NCBI GenBank assembly: GCA_026388255.1 | Contig: JAPLKC010000134.1 | Span: 45,062-84,869 of the forward strand | Origin: Pseudomonadota bacterium | Lineage (GTDB): Bacteria; Desulfobacterota; Syntrophorhabdia; Syntrophorhabdales; Syntrophorhabdaceae | Direction: 5' to 3' | Length of the DNA: 39,808 nt | In this document: piece after piece, positions 35,084 to 39,808 of the stretch | How positions within the stretch are numbered: the first letter of the stretch is position 1 | Layout: each line of letters begins with the position of its first letter | Notes under the pieces: model-generated | Told to the model about the DNA's origin: nothing | Databases searched by the model: none | The model's input: the letters and a program-made list of their open reading frames with translations, nothing else | Made by a program: the position numbers and the translations under genes

Positions 35084-36235
35084 ATGATCCAAAGAAGCCT
35101 CCAGGGTGCCATCATCGCTTCCATGAAAAAATACCCGGTTGTCGGTATTCTTGGTTCCAGGCAGGTAGGAAAAACAACCCTTGCAAAGGCTATACAGGAG
35201 ATGTTCCTGCCTGATTCGGTCTATCTTGATCTGGAGCTTCCTTCTGATTGGAACAAACTTCAAGATCCTGAACTCTACCTTGGGCAGTTCAGCAACACCG
35301 GTGTGATTATTGATGAGATACAAAGGATGCCGGCATTATTCCCGCTCATCAGGGCACTGGTGGATCAAAACAGAATTGGCGGTCGTTTCCTCATCCTTGG
35401 GTCAGCTTCACCGGATCTCTTGCATCGTTCCTCGGAGACCCTTGCCGGTCGCATCATCTATCATGAGCTTTCACCGTTCACAATGTTTGAGGCCAGCCAT
35501 GACGAACCTCAGAAGCTTTGGCTTCGCGGTGGATATCCAGGAAGCTATTTGGCAGAAAATGACCAGGAAAGCCTTGACTGGCGGGAATCATACATAAAGA
35601 CCTATCTGGAGATGGACATTCCGCAGCTTGGCATACGCATACCTTCGGCACAGCTCAGAAGGTTCTGGACCATGCTCGCCCATTTACACGGACAGCTCTG
35701 GAATGGAAATAAGATTGCAGGCAGCCTCGGAGTTTCGGCCCCCACTATCCGGCATTATCTGGACATTCTGGAAGATACTTTTATTGTAAGGCAACTTCAG
35801 CCGTATCATGCCAATGTCAAAAAAAGATTGATAAAGTCACCGAAGGTATATATCCGGGATGCTGGCCTCCTGCATGCCCTGCTGCGGATCAGAAACTTTG
35901 ACGATCTCCAGGGCCACCCTTCACTGGGCAGCTCCTGGGAGGGTTTTGTAATCGAACAGATAATCGCTCTGTTGTCCGGTAATCGCGAGATATATTTCTA
36001 TCGAACCAATGCGGGTGCGGAAATCGATCTTCTTTTTTTCGACAACAAGAACAACCCCGTAGCAGTCGAGATCAAATACTCAATGAGTCCCTCGGTCTCC
36101 AGAGGCTTCTGGAATGCCTGCGAAGACCTGTCCTGCACGATGGGATATGTGGTATACCCGGGCAATGAGATATATCCCGTAGGTAAAAACATCTTCACCC
36201 TGCCCTTCAAACAATTGGAAAAGATTCTTGAATAA
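35084..36235 (+). CDS. AAA-14 / DUF4143 family ATPase
   Basis: 383 residues. Walker A GSRQVGKTT near residue 22, Walker B GVIIDEIQRMP, sensor segment RFLILGSASPDLL, then a winged-helix middle (NKIAGSLGVSAPTIRHYLDIL) and a C-terminal DUF4143 nuclease-like domain with NAGAEIDLLFF and AVEIKYS, the PD-(D/E)XK-type arrangement. The family is frequent in accessory DNA and often frame- or copy-variable; its function is poorly known. No clear ribosome site precedes the ATG, so an alternative start is possible. It stands alone between a repeat block and the TA/cassette region. Confidence 0.88.
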   Translation: MIQRSLQGAIIASMKKYPVVGILGSRQVGKTTLAKAIQEMFLPDSVYLDLELPSDWNKLQDPELYLGQFSNTGVIIDEIQRMPALFPLIRALVDQNRIGGRFLILGSASPDLLHRSSETLAGRIIYHELSPFTMFEASHDEPQKLWLRGGYPGSYLAENDQESLDWRESYIKTYLEMDIPQLGIRIPSAQLRRFWTMLAHLHGQLWNGNKIAGSLGVSAPTIRHYLDILEDTFIVRQLQPYHANVKKRLIKSPKVYIRDAGLLHALLRIRNFDDLQGHPSLGSSWEGFVIEQIIALLSGNREIYFYRTNAGAEIDLLFFDNKNNPVAVEIKYSMSPSVSRGFWNACEDLSCTMGYVVYPGNEIYPVGKNIFTLPFKQLEKILE

Positions 36236-36402
36236 TGACAGCGACACGCTGAACTAAACCGCTACGCGGTGGCTCCCTCCAGGGCAATTCTTTTCTTTTC
36301 CATATCTTCCCGTAATCTCTTAACTCTTCCCTGTTACAAATAGTCTGCTTCAGGCGTACAATCTCCATATGTGCTGCTTTAACGGCAGCATCAGAAAAAA
36401 GC

Positions 36403-36461
36403 TTATATGTTATGCAAAATGCAAAACAAGCATATAAATGAAAAAACTTCTATGATATAAT
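36403..36461 (+). promoter_or_regulatory. hicAB promoter with inverted repeat (candidate operator)
   Basis: TTATATG (36403-36409) and CATATAA (36431-36437) form an inverted pair around a TGCAAAA-TGCAAAAC direct repeat, upstream of a perfect -10 TATAAT (36456-36461). HicB proteins usually autoregulate; this HicB looks too short to bind DNA, so the factor is unknown. Confidence 0.4.
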
Positions 36462-36476
36462 TAAATAAATAGAGAT

Positions 36477-36674
36477 ATGCCAAGAAAAATAAGAGACTTG
36501 ATTAGAGATTTGGAGAAGGAAGGTTTTATAAATAGAGGAGGCAAAGGAAGTCACAGAAATTTTGTACATCCGATGCTGAAAAAGCCTATAACTATTTCAG
36601 GTAATGGAAATGAAGATGCGAAACACTACCAGGAAAAAGCAGTACAAACTGCCATTGAGGAGGTTAAAAAATGA
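36477..36674 (+). CDS. hicA: HicA family mRNA interferase toxin
   Basis: 65 residues, a double-stranded-RNA-binding-like fold. The motif GGKGSHRNFVHP holds the catalytic His26, and the KPITISGNGNEDAKHYQEKA segment is diagnostic. It cleaves mRNA and arrests growth when unopposed. It overlaps hicB as ATGA. It is placed just upstream of an attC-like site, as expected for a cassette-borne toxin-antitoxin pair. Confidence 0.92.
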   Translation: MPRKIRDLIRDLEKEGFINRGGKGSHRNFVHPMLKKPITISGNGNEDAKHYQEKAVQTAIEEVKK

Positions 36675-36910
36675 CCCCTGGATCAAAATACGTAAAAATC
36701 ATTGAGTGGTCAGACGCTGATAACTGTTTCATAGGTAGTTGTCCTGAACTTTTCTATGGTGGGTGTCATGGAAACGATGAGCGCGAAGTATTCAACGAAC
36801 TTTGTGAGATTATAGAGGAAACAATACTGCTCTATAAAGAGGACAACAAACAACTCCCTGTACCGATATCTGGCAAAGAACTTGTAAATAAGTTACAAAA
36901 AGTAGCATAA
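36671..36910 (+). CDS. hicB: HicB family antitoxin, short form
   Basis: 79 residues with the partially degraded RNase H-like fold (KIIEWSDADNCFIGSCPEL, then YGGCHGNDEREVFNELCEII). It neutralises HicA by direct contact. It lacks the C-terminal HTH or ribbon-helix-helix DNA-binding domain of longer HicB proteins, so self-regulation by DNA binding is doubtful. Its TAA is the first edge of the following attC-like site. Confidence 0.9.
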   Translation: MTPGSKYVKIIEWSDADNCFIGSCPELFYGGCHGNDEREVFNELCEIIEETILLYKEDNKQLPVPISGKELVNKLQKVA

Positions 36911-36971
36911 TCAATCGCTGGAGCCAATCGGCAACAAACGGCGTTGCCTCCCGGTTATGCAAGCGTTAGAT
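36910..36971 (+). other. Integron attC-like recombination site 1
   Basis: The right end AAGCGTTAGAT contains the R' core GTTRRRY (GTTAGAT, 36965-36971). The left end ATCAATC (36910-36916) is a degenerate R'' that pairs at 5 of 7 positions. Inner arms AATCGG (36926-36931) and CCGGTT (36951-36956) pair with one G-T, and CAAC/GTTG pair further in. It starts at the hicB stop. It is the weakest of the three sites on the left arm. Confidence 0.5.
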
Positions 36972-37037
36972 CTTATGATGATAAATAAAATAATACACGC
37001 AAAACGACCTCAAAAAACCTGAAGAATGGGGGTTAAT

Positions 37038-37793
37038 ATGTGGTTCAACAACCTGCAGATACTCAAGACCATTAGCCAGTGGTTGTTTTGGAGCATTGTC
37101 CTTATTCCGGCCCTATTAGCCATCTCAAAATTCATAATCGACAAAAGGATAGATAACGTAAAGGACCGCCTCTCAAAAGAACAAGAATCACAATATCAAA
37201 CAAGAATCGGAAGTTTACAGACAACCATCAAAACTCAAGACGAAAAACTGAACACCCTCGATAGTCAATTGCAGTCTGAAAAGTTGATCATTAGAGATTT
37301 TGCCTCGATAGTCAAAGTTATTTTTTCTGGAAAATGGTCCTCAAAGCCATATCCTATTCAGATAATGTCACCGATAAACCATCAGTACTATTTGGAATTG
37401 CAGGGAGCAAATCCCAACAATTCCATTAAATTCTATGCAACACAACCCTATCATTTTCAATCTATTGATAATACGCGTGCCGTATTTGAGTCTCGTCAAG
37501 CTGTCAATACCGGGAGCTTCCCACTTGGCAAGTCAATTAATGACCTATCTTCTATTACTGAAATCCAAATACATGTGCCATTTATCCTCCATAATAACAT
37601 TGAAGGTAACAGGGTAGCTTTTCACCGGGTCGAAGTAAAATTCGTTGTAAATGGTAAAGAACGGCATACCCTCTTAATCGAACACCCGTATGAATTGCCT
37701 ATCATTGATACGGGGTCAATTGGCTGGGCAAATCTGGCAATTAAACTTGCCCCAAACGCTTTGTCTGATTGGCTACTCGGCGAGAAAGGGTAA
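37038..37793 (+). CDS. Hypothetical protein with N-terminal membrane helix, cassette gene
   Basis: 251 residues from ATG 37038, preceded by GGGGG five bases upstream; ATG 37026 (255 aa) has no ribosome site. One membrane helix (about LFWSIVLIPALLAISKFII) is followed by a coiled-coil (KEQESQYQTRIGSLQTTIKT) and a soluble beta-rich C-terminal domain of about 150 residues. No family recognised. It lies between two attC-like sites, so it is the product of a single-gene cassette. AT-rich codon use differs from the RND genes. Confidence 0.72.
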   Translation: MWFNNLQILKTISQWLFWSIVLIPALLAISKFIIDKRIDNVKDRLSKEQESQYQTRIGSLQTTIKTQDEKLNTLDSQLQSEKLIIRDFASIVKVIFSGKWSSKPYPIQIMSPINHQYYLELQGANPNNSIKFYATQPYHFQSIDNTRAVFESRQAVNTGSFPLGKSINDLSSITEIQIHVPFILHNNIEGNRVAFHRVEVKFVVNGKERHTLLIEHPYELPIIDTGSIGWANLAIKLAPNALSDWLLGEKG

Positions 37794-37858
37794 TAAATGA
37801 GGTTGTTTGCTGTGTTGACAACGACCACTAAGAAACAACGACGACATGCAAACTATAT

Positions 37859-37917
37859 GTCTAACCATGCCATGCACCGGCCATAAAGCCGGCCTCCTGG
37901 TGATGGCTGTGTTAGAA
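37859..37917 (+). other. Integron attC-like recombination site 2
   Basis: R'' GTCTAAC (37859-37865) and R' GTTAGAA (37911-37917) pair. L'' GCCATgCACC (37869-37878) pairs with L' GGTGATGGC (37899-37907), leaving one extrahelical G as attC sites do. Unpaired spacers (CAT / TGT) separate R and L boxes, and GGCC/GGCC closes the terminal part. Confidence 0.75.
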
Positions 37918-37939
37918 TTCATCTTTAAAGGGGGCTTCA

Positions 37940-38665
37940 ATGAAAAAGTTGTGTTTAGCTTCTATTCTTGCGTTGCTATTGCTGATGGCGGGCTGTGCAT
38001 CGGTACCGAAATGCTTTGTAAACGTTGACTCCTTACAGGCGCCAGGCACTGATGATAAAAAGAACTTCATCCTTCTTCCGGGCAATAAGGACACATCTTT
38101 AAGCGACCTTCAGTTTAGGGAATACGAGGCTTATATAAATCGCGCACTGATCTCAAGAGGCTTTGTGCCAGCAGAATCTATCGAAACAGCAAACCTTGCC
38201 ATTTTTGTTGTTTACGGCATCGGAGACCCTCAACAACATCAATACTCATATTCAGTACCTGTGTGGGGACAGACTGGGGTCTCTTCATCCACGACACAGG
38301 GTATGTTAAGTACGTATGGAAATTATGGAACTTATAGTGGGACAACCACGTATAACCCAACTTACGGTATCAAGGGTTATTCATCTCACGTTGGCACTTA
38401 TACAACGTACTTCAGATTCTTGGTGCTTGATGCTATTGACCTATCTGAGTACCGAAAATCAAAAAAGGAAGTGCAGCTGTGGAAAACAACTGTAACGAGC
38501 GCAGGCAGGAGTGGTGATCTAAGGCGTGTTTTTCCAATTATGGTCACTGCCTCAAAACCACATATCGCTACGAATTCAGGGCAGCAGATCAAAATAGAGA
38601 TTTATGAGAATGACCCCAACATTCTCGAAATAAAAAACCAAGTGCCCATGAGCCCAAAAAAATGA
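37940..38665 (+). CDS. Lipoprotein resembling DUF4136 family
   Basis: 241 residues. The signal KKLCLASILALLLLMAGC has Cys19 as the lipid anchor. The mature part begins with a beta-strand domain (FILLPGNKDTSLSDLQFREY), then a Tyr/Ser/Thr/Gly-rich stretch (SSTTQGMLSTYGNYGTYSGT) and a second conserved part (FRFLVLDAIDLSEYRKSKKE). The pattern resembles DUF4136-type outer-membrane lipoproteins, but the match is by eye. GGGGG lies 6 bases before the ATG. It starts 22 bases after attC-like site 2, so it is the first gene of a following cassette. Confidence 0.7.
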   Translation: MKKLCLASILALLLLMAGCASVPKCFVNVDSLQAPGTDDKKNFILLPGNKDTSLSDLQFREYEAYINRALISRGFVPAESIETANLAIFVVYGIGDPQQHQYSYSVPVWGQTGVSSSTTQGMLSTYGNYGTYSGTTTYNPTYGIKGYSSHVGTYTTYFRFLVLDAIDLSEYRKSKKEVQLWKTTVTSAGRSGDLRRVFPIMVTASKPHIATNSGQQIKIEIYENDPNILEIKNQVPMSPKK

Positions 38666-38754
38666 GAGACGGGGACAGGGGCATCCTTCAATATTTCAAT
38701 TAAACGGATGGCGTGAAGTAAAATGAATAGTCATAAATCTTCAATAATGAGACT

Positions 38755-38798
38755 TTGTAGACAATGTGTCTACAACATTTGTAGAAAATGTTTCTACA
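38755..38798. repeat. Two tandem palindromes with matching ATG centres
   Basis: TTGTAGACA-ATG-TGTCTACAA (38755-38775) then TGTAGAAA-ATG-TTTCTACA (38780-38798). The second looks like a copy of the first with paired arm changes. Hairpins or operator half-sites; about 325 bases upstream of brnT. Confidence 0.7.
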
Positions 38799-39086
38799 GA
38801 ATTTAGAATCCCCGTAAAGCCAATACAGGCTTTGGTTTGAGCAATTAAGTATTATATGTATTCACTGTGAATGTAAGCATGGAAACCTGTTGATAAATGT
38901 TTTTTCTGAAGTACAGATGGGGACCAAGAGAACATTCCTGAAATGTTGAAATGTGATAAGTGCAAAATCTTATAATGACCGCCCCACGAGATAATACAGC
39001 CGACGTCTTACAACCATGGTTGATTTTGTCGTTATGCGATGAATATGAGCACAATATATAGCCATACATATTACCATACTTTAGTA

Positions 39087-39115
39087 TTGCCAGAAGTGGG
39101 CAGTTCTGGTATAGT
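39087..39115 (+). promoter_or_regulatory. brnTA promoter, probably leaderless
   Basis: TTGCCA (39087-39092), 17-base spacer, TATAGT (39110-39115). Transcription should begin at about 39122, the A of the brnT ATG, and no ribosome site precedes that ATG. Confidence 0.55.
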
Positions 39116-39121
39116 CTAATA

Positions 39122-39409
39122 ATGAGAAAAGCAACTTTTGAATGGGATGAAGAAAAAGACAAGGAGAACCAAACCAAACACGGTATTTCTTTTCTGACCG
39201 CACAACAGGCTTTTCTTGATCCCCGCCGTGTTATCGCGGAAGACGTTACCCATAGCACCGAAGAGGATAGGTATTACTGCATGGGATATGTCGGTGAAGG
39301 TATTCTGACCGTCAGATTCACATACCGTGGCAATGTTATTCGCATCTATGGCGCAGGTTATTGGAGAAAAGGAAGGAAAATCTATGAAGACCAAAATAAA
39401 ATACACTGA
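39122..39409 (+). CDS. brnT: BrnT family ribonuclease toxin
   Basis: 95 residues of the BrnT (DUF497) family, a RelE-like fold. Diagnostic segments are FEWDEEKDKENQTKHGISF at the N-terminus, FLDPRRVIAED, then TEEDRYYCMGYV and a late VIRIYGAGYWRKGRKIYE that carries the expected basic catalytic residues. It cleaves RNA unless bound by BrnA. It overlaps brnA by 26 bases. A 6-base gap from the -10 box to the ATG suggests a leaderless transcript. Confidence 0.92.
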   Translation: MRKATFEWDEEKDKENQTKHGISFLTAQQAFLDPRRVIAEDVTHSTEEDRYYCMGYVGEGILTVRFTYRGNVIRIYGAGYWRKGRKIYEDQNKIH

Positions 39410-39623
39410 TGAAACTATGGGCGATCTAAAGATCGTCAAAGACTTTCTCCCCCCACCCGATCAATTGGTGCTGAGGGAAGACAATGTGAAGGTCACCATA
39501 TCTTTGAAGAAATCAAGTATCACTTTCTTTAAAGAACAGGCAAAGAAACAGAAGACTTCTTACCAGAAGATGATAAGAGAGGTAGTGGACTGGTATGCTT
39601 CACATTATCAGAAAAGTGCATAA
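39384..39623 (+). CDS. brnA: BrnA family antitoxin
   Basis: 79 residues from ATG 39384, set by AAGGAAGGA upstream; the longer frame from 39327 lies inside brnT. An N-terminal toxin-binding part (DLKIVKDFLPPPDQLVL) is followed by a C-terminal ribbon-helix-helix (VKVTISLKKSSITFFKEQAK) ending YQKMIREVVDWYASH. It neutralises BrnT and should repress the operon. Its stop codon is part of the following attC-like site. Confidence 0.9.
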   Translation: MKTKIKYTDETMGDLKIVKDFLPPPDQLVLREDNVKVTISLKKSSITFFKEQAKKQKTSYQKMIREVVDWYASHYQKSA

Positions 39624-39674
39624 CCCGTCATTCCAGGGCATCCGCAAAGCGTCGCGCTGAATTCTGTGTTATAT
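39618..39674 (+). other. Integron attC-like recombination site 3
   Basis: R'' GCATAAC (39618-39624) pairs with R' GTTATAT (39668-39674) through ATAAC/GTTAT. L'' ATTCCAGGGC (39630-39639) pairs with L' GCGCTGAAT (39654-39662) with one mismatch and one extrahelical C. Five-base unpaired spacers (CCGTC / TCTGT) separate the boxes, and CGC-AAA-GCG closes the tip. It overlaps the brnA stop. Confidence 0.65.
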
Positions 39675-39698
39675 TTTGAAATGCATTTATAGAACGAA

Positions 39699-39808
39699 AT
39701 GAATATAAGACAAAAAATACGAAAAGGTCTCATTTTATTTTCTTTCTTTTTATTCCCGGCAACTTTCTACTATTTATCTCCAGTGCTCATTGTTCAGGCA
39801 AGCTCAAA
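39699..39808 (+). CDS. Membrane protein, start only; resembles NapH/YccM-type 4Fe-4S protein
   Basis: 36 codons are visible from ATG 39699 to the window edge: a basic start (MNIRQKIRKGLI) and a hydrophobic helix (LFSFFLFPATFYYLSPVLIV), then QASSK. From memory this start resembles membrane 4Fe-4S proteins of the NapH/YccM type, but no cysteine motif is in view. No clear ribosome site. It probably marks the return to non-cassette chromosome. Confidence 0.45.
   Translation, partial: MNIRQKIRKGLILFSFFLFPATFYYLSPVLIVQASS

Larger units (their letters stand above)
38666..39121. other. Non-coding stretch with several palindromes
   Basis: No gene is supported. It holds the tandem palindromes at 38755-38798, a hairpin AAAGCC/GGCTTT (38816-38833), ATTCAC-T-GTGAAT (38860-38872), CAACCATGGTTG (39011-39022) and the brnT promoter. 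No attC-like site was found here, so the lipoprotein and brnTA may share one long cassette or an attC has decayed. Confidence 0.5.

Noticed and set aside
36241-36300. Possible left-most attC site around the hairpin ACCGC-TAC-GCGGT
   Set aside because: No R' core of the GTTRRRY type within a usable distance and no paired outer boxes.

Overview
The window looks like a chromosome segment of an anaerobic or syntrophic deltaproteobacterium (Desulfobacterota-like). This is an inference from the mix of Hanks-type kinase signalling, FHA proteins, Lon/DnaK, Gram-negative envelope systems (TolC, RND, outer-membrane porin) and TTG/GTG starts with strong AGGAGG ribosome sites. No taxonomic marker was tested.

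Layout. (1) 1-3,300: AT-rich, gene-poor accessory DNA with a truncated unknown gene, a ~1 kb stretch of apparent decay, an excisionase-like HTH protein and a tyrosine recombinase ending just 5' of tRNA-Arg(CCG). (2) 3,347-5,363: the tRNA, a CoA-binding protein whose last codons run antisense into the tRNA, a DsbA-like lipoprotein and two coupled unknown genes. (3) 5,433-15,222: a phosphosignalling and export island. It holds a PP2C phosphatase, a Ser/Thr kinase, an FHA-LuxR regulator, and a TolC / FHA-membrane-fusion / ABC ATPase / MacB-like permease operon followed by a secreted five-repeat Ig-like protein. The membrane fusion protein carries two cytosolic FHA domains and ETxxGG threonine repeats; this is the best candidate for an undescribed system. 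(4) 15,434-19,692: lon directly downstream of a frameshifted dnaK. (5) 19,979-21,508: a PfkB kinase and a secreted Cache-domain protein. (6) 21,676-28,309: a zinc-type uptake region, with fur/zur-SBP-ATPase-permease on the minus strand and, divergently, a Cys/His lipoprotein, a porin-like outer-membrane protein, a second SBP and a second permease without an ATPase. (7) 28,775-34,628: a complete RND efflux operon (MFP, pump, outer-membrane factor) flanked on both sides by copies of one palindromic repeat family. (8) 35,084-39,674: an AAA/DUF4143 ATPase, then what looks like a small integron cassette cluster without an integrase (hicAB, a membrane protein of unknown function, a lipoprotein, brnTA) with three attC-like sites in one orientation. 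(9) At the right edge is the start of a membrane protein resembling NapH/YccM-type 4Fe-4S proteins.

How it fits together. Kinase, phosphatase, FHA regulator and FHA exporter could form one circuit: threonine phosphorylation read by FHA domains would switch a MacAB-TolC-like exporter and a LuxR-type promoter response. The metal region could be a Zur regulon with operator-like motifs on both divergent promoters. The toxin-antitoxin cassettes match what is known of sedentary chromosomal integrons. No CRISPR array, rRNA or complete insertion sequence was seen.
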